In this document: positions 57,055 to 64,000 of the stretch, piece after piece
Layout: each line of letters opens with the position of its first letter
Numbering within the stretch: position 1 is the stretch's first letter
Source of the DNA: Flavobacterium chryseum
GTDB taxonomy: Bacteria > Bacteroidota > Bacteroidia > Flavobacteriales > Flavobacteriaceae
Assembly (NCBI RefSeq): GCF_004362015.1
Contig: NZ_SNWW01000003.1
Location: 496,001-560,000, forward strand
Direction of reading: 5' to 3'
Length of the DNA stretch: 64,000 bases
Notes under the pieces: model-generated
Databases searched by the model: none
The model's input: only the letters and a program-made list of their open reading frames with translations
What the model was told of the DNA's origin: nothing
Made by a program: the position numbers and the translations under genes

Positions 57055-57765
57055 ATGAAAGAACAATTTAAAAAATTTCTGAACGAAGAACAAGATCCAA
57101 AAGCGATTGAAAAAATCACTTCAAAACTCAACGATTTATTGATGAAAGGCGAAGAAATTGGATATATAGCAGTGCAAAAAAAACCTGCAATTACTGTTTT
57201 TCCAGATAGTATAGTTTTAACAAACAAACGAATTATTATCTGTAAACCTAAAAATTTAGGTCTTTCTATGGATTTTACAGATTATACCTGGGATGATATT
57301 GCAGGTGCATTTGTAAAAGAAAATATTCTGGGTTCTGAATTCTCATTTAATACGAATACTGATTTATCAATTTCGATTGATTATATCCCGAAAATTCAAG
57401 CGAGAAAAATTTATACTTACGCTAAAGAGCAATTAGATTTACTTAAAAATCCGGTTACAATATCAGCTCCAACAATAGAAACTGCTCAGCCAGTTGATGA
57501 TATTGAAGATGAAATTGAAGAAGTTGAAACGGAAGAAGTAACCAATTATGCTGAAATTTTACCGGCTACAACTTCTTCATATGAAACTTATGAGCCAATT
57601 CAGCCAACTCAAACTTCTACTTCAACCGGAGATCGTAAACTAAGCGAATTATCTAAAGAAGAGCTTTTTGATAAATTACAGAATTACAAAAAACTCCTTG
57701 ATAACGGATTAATCATGCAAGGCGAATATGATGCTTATAAGAAAGAGATTTTAAGTTATATGTAA
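57055..57765 (+). CDS. PH-domain protein with C-terminal SHOCT motif
   Basis: This 236-residue protein has a bacterial PH-like domain (about 40-145, with IVLTNKRIIICKPKNLG and a FTDYTWDDIAGAFVKEN segment), an acidic, threonine-rich linker (150-195) and a C-terminal SHOCT motif (LQNYKKLLDNGLIMQGEYDAYKKEIL). SHOCT helices often tether or oligomerise proteins. There is no signal peptide. The function is unknown; membrane-stress roles have been suggested for related proteins. Confidence 0.85.
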   Translation: MKEQFKKFLNEEQDPKAIEKITSKLNDLLMKGEEIGYIAVQKKPAITVFPDSIVLTNKRIIICKPKNLGLSMDFTDYTWDDIAGAFVKENILGSEFSFNTNTDLSISIDYIPKIQARKIYTYAKEQLDLLKNPVTISAPTIETAQPVDDIEDEIEEVETEEVTNYAEILPATTSSYETYEPIQPTQTSTSTGDRKLSELSKEELFDKLQNYKKLLDNGLIMQGEYDAYKKEILSYM

Positions 57766-57769
57766 TTTA

Positions 57770-57900
57770 AGTCTTAAAGTTGGAAAGTCGAAAGTCATAA
57801 AGTCAAATAAAAAAGCCAGAATAGAAATACTATTCTGGCTTTTAGTTTTATAGAATCTAATTAATTGAATTTGGACTTTGGACTTTCCAACTTTAAGACT
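57770..57900. repeat. 27-bp inverted repeat of heptamers around a terminator
   Basis: Arms at 57770-57796 and 57874-57900 match at 26 of 27 positions. The arms contain GAAAGTC at 57783 and 57790 and GACTTTG, GACTTTC at 57874 and 57881, again with a 7-bp period. The right arm reaches into the stop codon of the DUF4407 gene. Confidence 0.8.
57811..57843. terminator. Bidirectional terminator
   Basis: AAAAGCCAGAATAG at 57811-57824 and CTATTCTGGCTTTT at 57830-57843 form a perfect 14-bp stem with a 5-base loop and A/T flanks. It lies between convergent genes. Confidence 0.88.
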
Positions 57901-58999
57901 AAAACGTCGCTTTCTGTTTTTCTACGAAATTATGCGCTTGTAGTTCCAATAATTCGGTTGCTTTTTTACGCTGTAGATCGTAAAGGTTTTTATCTTCTGC
58001 TATGTCAGCATAAACTTTATCGTGCATTTCGGCACTGGTTTTTACTAATAAATCACGTTGGTATTTATTTTGTGCTAAAGTTGCTTTCATTGCTGTTTCG
58101 GCTTCTTCTTGTTTAAAATCAAATTCACCTTTTGGAGCCAGTAATTTGGCAATAATTGGAGAAGTTTCTATGGCTAAAAACAACAACATAATAAAAAATG
58201 AAGGCAGCCAAGGCAATTTATCTAATGCATTAATACGCGCCATTAAACCATCAAAACCTTCGATAATAGGTTGCGTTTGCGATACTTTTTTATCTAAGTC
58301 GGCTTGTAATTGTTTGCCTGTTTTTTCTTTTTCAGCAATTTTAGCTTCGTTGGCTGTTTTTAAAGCTGCCAGTTCTTTTAGAGATGCATCGTGCTTTTCA
58401 CGTTTTTCTTTATAAACCGGACCTTTTCCTAGTTTTTTAGTTCCTGCAGTTCCTTCGGCTTCGGTAATATAAGTCGAATAAAGCGCATTTACTTCTTTTT
58501 CTTTCTTCAGAATATCAGCTTTTAAAGAAGCAATCTCTCCTTTATTTTTATCTAAATCAGATTTGAAATAATTACCAACTTGTTTTTTATTGGCTAATTC
58601 CATTTCATTTTTTTCTTTCAATAAAACAGTATTGATTTCTTTTTCGAAGATTTTGATTTCTAATGGTTTCGAAATTACGATCGCAATAATAACTGCCAGC
58701 ATAATTCTGGGAGTCGCTTGCAGGAATTCATCCATAAAACGATCTCTCTTTTTAATAGTCGAAACAATAAATCGGTCTAAGTTGAAGATTAACAAACTCC
58801 ATACAAATCCAAAAATTAAAGCCGGATAAATAGAATCAAAAACAGTAAAAAGCGCATAAGCACTGGCAAGAAAAGCCATAACTGCGGTAAAAAAAACGGT
58901 GGCGCCAATACCAACATATTTGGTTTGTTCGCCTTCTGAGCAGCCTTCAAGAAGATCGCGGTCTGCGCCGGAACACAGGATAAAAAATTGTTTTAACAT
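57899..58999 (-). CDS. DUF4407-family membrane protein
   Basis: This 366-residue protein has four predicted membrane helices, about residues 30-52, 58-75, 95-112 and 260-280, separated by a long charged coiled-coil between 125 and 245. The N-terminal FILCSGADRDLLEGCSEGEQTKYVGIGATVFFTA and the FGFVWSLLIFNLDRFIVSTIKK segment are the DUF4407 pattern. Function is unknown. The gene is monocistronic by layout and converges with the PH-SHOCT gene. Confidence 0.88.
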   Translation of the reverse strand: MLKQFFILCSGADRDLLEGCSEGEQTKYVGIGATVFFTAVMAFLASAYALFTVFDSIYPALIFGFVWSLLIFNLDRFIVSTIKKRDRFMDEFLQATPRIMLAVIIAIVISKPLEIKIFEKEINTVLLKEKNEMELANKKQVGNYFKSDLDKNKGEIASLKADILKKEKEVNALYSTYITEAEGTAGTKKLGKGPVYKEKREKHDASLKELAALKTANEAKIAEKEKTGKQLQADLDKKVSQTQPIIEGFDGLMARINALDKLPWLPSFFIMLLFLAIETSPIIAKLLAPKGEFDFKQEEAETAMKATLAQNKYQRDLLVKTSAEMHDKVYADIAEDKNLYDLQRKKATELLELQAHNFVEKQKATF

Positions 59000-59232
59000 G
59001 ATTGATGATTTTTGATTGTGATTGATAAGGCAAATTTAGCGCCAAAAATTTAATTCTGATGTAAATAGTTGATTTGTTTTTACTTGTGTATCAATTATTT
59101 GCTATCTAGATGTTATTAAAACATTATTCACTTTTGATTTTAATGTAGGAATCATAACACTATGTTAATTTTTTTTAATGCGTTTAATAACACACAGGTT
59201 CTAGTTTCGCAGCTAAATCAAACCAAAACACA

Positions 59233-62043
59233 ATGAAAAAAATTTATTTAGTAGTAACATTCTTTTTATTAGCCTTTTCGGGTTATGCGCAAAAAGCGAT
59301 AATATCCGGAAAAGTGCTTGATGTAGATGATAAACTTCCATTACCTGGAGCAATGATTCAGATTGTTGGAGAAAACAAATACACTGTTTCTGACTATAAT
59401 GGCCGCTTTGAATTATTAAATATAAATGTTGGAACTTACAAAGTTGAAGTAAAGTATATTGGATATACTGCAATAACTCACGAAATAACGGTTGAACAAG
59501 GAAAAAATAATGTTTTGGATTTTGCTCTTAAAACTTCAGGAACTGAGTTGAATGAAGTTGTTGTTGGAGACATCTTAAAAGGTCAGGCCAAAGCATTAAA
59601 TCAACAAAAAAATAATAAAAATATAGGAAACGTGATTTCATCAGATCAGGTGGGGCGTTTTCCGGATGCTAACGTGGGTGATGCTTTAAAACGTGTTCCA
59701 GGTGTTACAATGCAAAACGATCAGGGAGAAGCGCGTAATATCATCATTAGAGGTTTGGCTCCGTCATTGAACTCGGTGACTTTAAATGGTGACCGAATTC
59801 CGTCTGCAGAAGGTGATAACAGAAATGTACAAATGGATTTAATTCCGTCTGATATGATTTCGACTATCGAAGTTAATAAAACATTGACATCTGACATGGA
59901 TGCTGATGCCATTGGTGGTTCTGTAAATTTAGTAACCAGAGCAACACCAAATGGGGAAAGAATCTCGGCAACACTTGCCGGAGGTTATATGCCAATTCGC
60001 GAAAATGCAACTTACACAGCTGGTTTTGTATACGGAAATCGTTTCTTCGATAATAAATTAGGAGCTGTTTTTAGCGGATCTTATAATAATGTAGATTATG
60101 GTTCTGATGATGTAGAAAACGAATGGGTAAAAGATGAATTCGGAAATGAATTTGTTCAGGCATCTGAAGTTAGAAAATATGATGTACAGCGTATTCGCCG
60201 CAGCGGATCTGTAGCTTTAGATTATAAATTTGATGAAAATAATACGGTTTTTGCCAATGCCATTTACAACTGGAGAGATGATAGAGAAAACCGCTTTAGA
60301 ACGACTTATGATGATATTGAAGCGATTTATGACGGTGAAAACATTACAGGATTTGAAGGTCGTGTAAAACGTCAGACTAAAGGCGGAGTTGATAATAGCA
60401 GAAACAAAAACAGAAGATTAGAAGATCAAAGAGTTCAGAATTATTCGCTTCGCGGAGAACATTTAATCAACTCAAAACTAGATTTAGACTGGTCTGCAAA
60501 CTATGCAAAAGCGAGAGAATATCGTCCGGGAGAACGTTATATCGAATACCGTCAGACAGGTTTAGAAATGACTCAGGATTTATCTGATTTGAGATTTCCT
60601 TTGGTTACAACAACCGGAGAAGCTGTAGATCAATTCGAATTTGATTCAGTTACCGAAAATACAGACGAAACAAGCGAAAGTGAATTTGGCGCTAAAATAA
60701 ACATCCGTTTTCCGTTCTCTATTATTCCTGCTGAAAAAGGAAGAATCAGAACCGGACTTCGTTTAAGAATGAAAGAAAAAGAAAGAAACAATAATTTCTT
60801 CTCTTACGAATCGGTAAATGGCGGAATGGATTTACTATCTGACATTTCTACAAGTTCTTTTGACGGGAAAGATTTTAATCCGGGCAGCAAATATGTTCCG
60901 GGAAGTTTTGCATCTGCAAGCTTTTTAGGAAGCCTTGATTTGAATAATTCAGCATTATTTGATAAAGAAGCAAATCCAGCAGAATTTTTAGCTGTAAATT
61001 ATAATGCCAAAGAAAATATTTATGCTGCTTACGTAAGATGGGATCAGGACTTTAATGATAAACTTTCGATGGTTTTAGGTTTCCGTGTAGAGAACACGCA
61101 TATTGATTATACAGGAAATCGCGTTTTGGATGAAGAAGAATTAGAAAGCAAAATCAACACTACGAATGCTTACACGAATGTTTTACCAAGCATTTCATTT
61201 CAATATAATGCAACCAAAGATTTAGTCTTAAGAGCGGCTGCAACAACTGCTTTGGCAAGACCAAACTATTATGCATTAGCGCCTTATGTAAATAACATTG
61301 CTGCTGATAAAGAAATTACAGCAGGAAATCCGGATCTTGACGTAACTTATTCATACAACTATGATTTTATGGCTGAGAATTATTTCAAATCTGTTGGATT
61401 AATTTCGGGTGGTGTTTTCTACAAAAGATTAAACGACTTTATTTATAATTACAGCGACAATCAATATACTGATGCCAAGTTTGCAAATGATTTCCCAAAT
61501 CAGGCAAACCCAATTCCGGCAGGAGAAAACTGGTCGTTCATTCAATCAAGAAACGGAGATACCGTTGATGTTTATGGTTTTGAAGTTGCTTTTCAACGTC
61601 AGCTAGATTTCTTGCCAGGTAAATTTTTGAAAGGATTTGGTATTTATTTGAACTATACTTACACTAAATCAAAAGCAAAAGGAATTGCTGATGAAGACGG
61701 AAACGAAAGAAACGACATCAGCCTTCCGGGAACGACTCCACATATGTTTAACGGATCTTTATCTTGGGAAAACAAACGTTTTTCTGCTAGAATCTCGACT
61801 AATTTCACTTCAGATTATTTAGATGAATTAGGTTCAGAATCTTATAAAGACAGTTATTATGACAAGCAATTTTTCTTAGATGCAAATGCTTCTTTTAAAA
61901 TTACAAAACATCTTCGCATTTTTGCCGAAGCCAACAATTTAACCAACCAACCATTGCGTTATTATCAAGGAATTGAAGCGCATACCAAGCAAGCAGAATT
62001 CTATCAGGCGAGATATAATTTCGGTTTGAAGTTTGACTTGTAA
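59233..62043 (+). CDS. TonB-dependent outer-membrane receptor
   Basis: This 936-residue protein has a signal peptide (MKKIYLVVTFFLLAFSGYAQ), a carboxypeptidase-regulatory-like domain (about 22-105), a plug (about 130-235, with RFPDANVGDALKRVPGVTMQ and NIIIRGLAPSLNSVTLNGDRI) and a beta-barrel ending YNFGLKFDL. The plug resembles the long TonB-receptor group seen in Xanthomonas-like systems. The next gene is a phytase, so phytate, inositol phosphate or the released phosphate/metal is the inferred cargo. The 233 bp upstream are AT-rich; I see no clear promoter or Pho-box. Confidence 0.9.
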   Translation: MKKIYLVVTFFLLAFSGYAQKAIISGKVLDVDDKLPLPGAMIQIVGENKYTVSDYNGRFELLNINVGTYKVEVKYIGYTAITHEITVEQGKNNVLDFALKTSGTELNEVVVGDILKGQAKALNQQKNNKNIGNVISSDQVGRFPDANVGDALKRVPGVTMQNDQGEARNIIIRGLAPSLNSVTLNGDRIPSAEGDNRNVQMDLIPSDMISTIEVNKTLTSDMDADAIGGSVNLVTRATPNGERISATLAGGYMPIRENATYTAGFVYGNRFFDNKLGAVFSGSYNNVDYGSDDVENEWVKDEFGNEFVQASEVRKYDVQRIRRSGSVALDYKFDENNTVFANAIYNWRDDRENRFRTTYDDIEAIYDGENITGFEGRVKRQTKGGVDNSRNKNRRLEDQRVQNYSLRGEHLINSKLDLDWSANYAKAREYRPGERYIEYRQTGLEMTQDLSDLRFPLVTTTGEAVDQFEFDSVTENTDETSESEFGAKINIRFPFSIIPAEKGRIRTGLRLRMKEKERNNNFFSYESVNGGMDLLSDISTSSFDGKDFNPGSKYVPGSFASASFLGSLDLNNSALFDKEANPAEFLAVNYNAKENIYAAYVRWDQDFNDKLSMVLGFRVENTHIDYTGNRVLDEEELESKINTTNAYTNVLPSISFQYNATKDLVLRAAATTALARPNYYALAPYVNNIAADKEITAGNPDLDVTYSYNYDFMAENYFKSVGLISGGVFYKRLNDFIYNYSDNQYTDAKFANDFPNQANPIPAGENWSFIQSRNGDTVDVYGFEVAFQRQLDFLPGKFLKGFGIYLNYTYTKSKAKGIADEDGNERNDISLPGTTPHMFNGSLSWENKRFSARISTNFTSDYLDELGSESYKDSYYDKQFFLDANASFKITKHLRIFAEANNLTNQPLRYYQGIEAHTKQAEFYQARYNFGLKFDL

Positions 62044-62064
62044 TAATCAAATTATAAAATTCTT

Positions 62065-62098
62065 AAATTAGACAGAACTTAACGGTTCTGTCTAATTT
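62065..62098 (+). terminator. Hairpin between the receptor and phytase genes
   Basis: AAATTAGACAGAAC at 62065-62078 and GTTCTGTCTAATTT at 62085-62098 form a perfect 14-bp stem in the 62-bp gap. Only a short T tract follows, so it may reduce rather than stop read-through into the phytase gene. Confidence 0.6.
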
Positions 62099-62105
62099 TA
62101 TTAAA

Positions 62106-63176
62106 ATGAAAATCAGAATGAAAAATAATTCTATATTGGCTTTTTTACTTTTAGGCGTTTTATTCAGTGCTTGTAAAGATGATAAACTAGCTCCTATTGC
62201 CGCAAATGCAGTGAAACCAACAACGGTTACCGAAGCTTTGCCTCACGATACTGATGATCCTTCTATTTGGATTCACGCAACTGATGCTTCAAAAAGTATT
62301 ATTGTGGGAACTGATAAAGACACAGACGGAGGTCTGTATGCTTTTGATTTAAAAGGAAAAATTGTTGCTAAATCAGAAGTTCTAAAACGTCCGAACAATG
62401 TTGATATCGCTTACGGATTAGTAATTGATGGAAAAAAAACAGACGTTGCCGTAACCACAGAACGCGAAAGCAACAAAATAAGAATCTTTAGTTTACCGGA
62501 TTTAAAAGCTATTGATAATGGCGGAATTGCTGTTTTTGAAGGCGAAGAACTACGCGACCCAATGGGAATTGCGCTATATACAAGAAAAAGCGACGGTAAA
62601 ATTTTTGCTATTGTAGGAAGAAAATCAGGGCCTTCTGGCACTTATTTATGGCAATATGAGCTTTATGGTTCAGGAAAATTTGCTGTCGGAAAAGTAGTTA
62701 GAAAATTCGGTGCTTACAGCGGAAAGAAAGAAATCGAAGCCATTGCAGTTGATAACGAATTGGGAACCATTTTATATTGCGACGAACAATTCGGCATTAG
62801 AAAATACAAAGCAGATCCGGCTTTAAATGACAACAAAGAAATCGCTCTTTTCGGAAAAACCGGTTTTAAGGCTGATAACGAAGGAATCGCGATTTACAAA
62901 AAAACAGATTCTACGGGTTATATTTTGGTATCGAATCAACAAGCGAATACATTTATGGTTTATCCGAGAGAAGGCACCAACGGTAATCCAAACAATTACC
63001 CTTTATTAGCCGAAATACCAACTTCAACCATCGAATGCGATGGTGCCGATGTTACCAGCATTAATTTAGGCGGATCATATAAAAACGGACTTTTCGTAGC
63101 CATGAGCAACGGAATGACATTTCATTATTATGCCTGGGATTTAATGCAGAAACGTATAGACCAAGCGAAGAAATAA
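62106..63176 (+). CDS. Beta-propeller phytase-like lipoprotein
   Basis: This 356-residue protein has a lipoprotein signal (FLLLGVLFSACKDDK) and the sequence style of 3-phytase/beta-propeller phytases: DTDDPSIWIHATDASKSIIVGTDKD near the N-terminus, RPNNVDIAYGL, VTTERESNKIRIFSL and the later GFKADNEGIAIYKK with acidic calcium ligands. It would release phosphate from phytate using calcium, at the cell surface or in the periplasm. It follows the TonB receptor by 62 bp. A second start (ATG at 62118) would shorten the signal slightly. Confidence 0.9.
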   Translation: MKIRMKNNSILAFLLLGVLFSACKDDKLAPIAANAVKPTTVTEALPHDTDDPSIWIHATDASKSIIVGTDKDTDGGLYAFDLKGKIVAKSEVLKRPNNVDIAYGLVIDGKKTDVAVTTERESNKIRIFSLPDLKAIDNGGIAVFEGEELRDPMGIALYTRKSDGKIFAIVGRKSGPSGTYLWQYELYGSGKFAVGKVVRKFGAYSGKKEIEAIAVDNELGTILYCDEQFGIRKYKADPALNDNKEIALFGKTGFKADNEGIAIYKKTDSTGYILVSNQQANTFMVYPREGTNGNPNNYPLLAEIPTSTIECDGADVTSINLGGSYKNGLFVAMSNGMTFHYYAWDLMQKRIDQAKK

Positions 63177-63183
63177 GTTTTTT

Positions 63184-63204
63184 AGTTTCAGGTTTCAAGT
63201 TTCA
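63184..63204. repeat. Heptamer array (AGTTTCA type)
   Basis: AGTTTCA at 63184, GGTTTCA at 63191 and AGTTTCA at 63198, i.e. TGAAACT on the other strand. A similar array, AAACTTC, AAACTTT and AAAACTTT, follows at 63351-63372 beyond the large inverted repeat. Confidence 0.65.
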
Positions 63205-63226
63205 CATTCAACTTTAGACACGAGAT

Positions 63227-63346
63227 TGTCAGGCTGAGCGAAGTCGAAGCCCACGCAAAAGAGCAGCCACAAACTAATAACATTTCAATACGTCAAAAAA
63301 AAAGTCGAAGTCCTTTGCGTGGGCTTCGACTTCGCTCAGCCTGACA
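63227..63346. repeat. Perfect 33-bp inverted repeat (GCTGAGCGAAGTCGAAG type)
   Basis: Arms at 63227-63259 and 63314-63346 are perfect complements separated by 54 bp. The core is GTCAGGCTGAGCGAAGTCGA, and the GC content is far above the surroundings. It lies between convergent phytase and pckA genes. Such GAGCGAAGTCGAAG dyads are, from memory, common in Flavobacterium intergenic DNA. Confidence 0.85.
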
Positions 63347-63380
63347 CACTAAACTTCAAACTTTAAAACTTTAAACAACA

Positions 63381-63411
63381 AAAAAGCTGTTCAGTGATGA
63401 ACAGCTTTTTT
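63381..63411. terminator. Bidirectional terminator between phytase and pckA
   Basis: AAAAAGCTGTTCA at 63381-63393 and TGAACAGCTTTTT at 63398-63410 form a perfect stem with a GTGA loop and A/T flanks. Confidence 0.88.
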
Positions 63412-63433
63412 AAATTTGAATTAGTAACTTCCT

Positions 63434-64000
63434 TTATTCTGTTTTTGGCGCACCAGCTAAAATTTCAGCATTGGCAAACTCTTCAAATTTGGCAAAATTA
63501 GCTTTAAATTTCTGAGCCAATTCAATTGCTTTTATATCATATAACGCAGGATCTTCCCAAGTATTTCGTGGATTTAAAATTTCTGTTGGAACATTTGGAC
63601 AAGATTGCGGTTTTGCAATTCCAAATACTGCATGATTTTTATATTCTACGTTATCCAGTTCACCGTTTAATGCAGCGGTAATCATGGCACGAGTGTATTT
63701 TAGTTTCATACGAGTTCCTGTTCCGTAAGCACCACCTGTCCAACCAGTGTTGATTAACCAAACTTTTACATCTGCATCTTTCATTTTTTTAGTTAGCATT
63801 TCTGCATAACGTGTTGGGTGCAAAGGCATAAATGGCGCACCAAAACAGGCTGAAAAATTAGGCTGTGGTTCTGTAACTCCTGCTTCTGTTCCTGCAACTT
63901 TCGCTGTATATCCTGAGATAAAATGGTAAGCTGCCTGACCTGGAGTTAATTTAGAGATTGGAGGCAAAATTCCGAAAGAATCTGCTGTTAAAAAGAAAAT
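63434..64000 (-). CDS. pckA: Phosphoenolpyruvate carboxykinase (ATP), C-terminal part
   Basis: The frame stays open to the window edge, so the N-terminus is missing; about 188 C-terminal residues are visible. [19 protein letters not shown] is the conserved stretch after the ATP-binding P-loop. [25 protein letters not shown] and [24 protein letters not shown] are further hallmarks of the ATP-dependent enzyme. It makes phosphoenolpyruvate from oxaloacetate in gluconeogenesis. An internal ATG-like start seen within this piece is not the true start. Confidence 0.95.
   Translation of the reverse strand: MFFLTADSFGILPPISKLTPGQAAYHFISGYTAKVAGTEAGVTEPQPNFSACFGAPFMPLHPTRYAEMLTKKMKDADVKVWLINTGWTGGAYGTGTRMKLKYTRAMITAALNGELDNVEYKNHAVFGIAKPQSCPNVPTEILNPRNTWEDPALYDIKAIELAQKFKANFAKFEEFANAEILAGAPKTE

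Noticed and set aside
57865..58116. 83-residue + strand frame near the DUF4407 gene end
   Set aside because: Antisense to a convincing membrane protein and starting in the inverted repeat.
59000..59232. Pho-box or riboswitch before the TonB receptor
   Set aside because: The stretch is AT-rich, and neither a repeated Pho-box-like element nor a stable fold could be recognised by eye.
63227..63346. Insertion sequence or MITE with transposase
   Set aside because: The arms are perfect, but there is no transposase frame between them and I could not identify a target-site duplication.

Overview
The window looks like ordinary chromosome of a Flavobacterium-type bacterium (Bacteroidota, Flavobacteriaceae; close in style to F. 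johnsoniae). The base composition is AT-rich and ribosome binding sites are weak. Several genes have Bacteroidota-type promoter boxes (TAnnTTTG at -7). There is a SusC/SusD polysaccharide locus, a type IX secretion C-terminal sorting domain, a mevalonate pathway and many family-typical conserved proteins. I see no prophage, transposase, CRISPR array, rRNA operon or replication origin. One tRNA (Phe, GAA) is present.

Layout. 0-5.7 kb: the end of a thioredoxin-fold protein, two tandem POT peptide transporters and a DPP-IV-like peptidase, forming a peptide-use cluster. 5.8-8.6 kb: HMG-CoA reductase with a GYDIA-type GHMP kinase, plus a hypothetical protein. 8.9-15.2 kb (minus strand): an envelope and cofactor run, coaX - outer-membrane protein - lptC - small membrane protein - CNNM/CBS protein - PpiD-like isomerase, with a terminator at its end. 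15.3-17.6 kb: tRNA-Phe, an MHS-family transporter and a small membrane protein.

17.6-38.4 kb is a complete starch/maltodextrin utilisation locus. SusC, SusD, a SusE-like lipoprotein and a T9SS-secreted GH13 amylase read leftward. A LacI regulator, a GPH/SLC45-like sugar transporter, beta-phosphoglucomutase, GH65 phosphorylase, GH97 alpha-glucosidase, an odd lipoprotein with an eight-proline tail, a SusA-like GH13 and a cytoplasmic GH13 read rightward. Starch would be cut at the surface, imported by SusCD, trimmed to maltose/glucose in the periplasm, and maltose split by phosphorolysis to glucose plus beta-glucose-1-phosphate, which PgmB turns into glucose-6-phosphate.

38.6-49 kb holds GDPD, an HI0933-type flavoprotein, a TPR protein, TspO, then diphosphomevalonate decarboxylase, mevalonate kinase, a DUF502 protein and a UbiA-type (geranylgeranylglycerol-phosphate) prenyltransferase, followed by a candidate structured RNA and a pseudouridine synthase. 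49-59 kb is a mixed set: small exported proteins, a GT2 glycosyltransferase with a flippase-like membrane protein, RuvC, HemW, a cyclase-family hydrolase, GNAT, DUF4260, MmcQ/YjbR, a PH-SHOCT protein and DUF4407. 59.2-63.2 kb pairs a TonB-dependent receptor with a beta-propeller phytase. The window ends inside pckA.

The most unusual signal is not a gene set. The intergenic spaces are heavily populated by dyad-symmetric repeats of two styles: GC-rich or CGCAAAG-type inverted repeats, and arrays with a strict 7-bp period (GAAACTT, GAAATCT, GAAAGTC, GGAATTT, GAAATGT). One heptamer array lies inside the glycosyltransferase reading frame, and another supplies the last codons and stop of the cyclase-family gene. 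I found no convincing wholly novel protein system. The best functional leads are the GYDIA kinase as a possible phosphomevalonate kinase, the isoprenoid/ether-lipid linkage, the amylase intercistronic terminator and the phytase-receptor pair.
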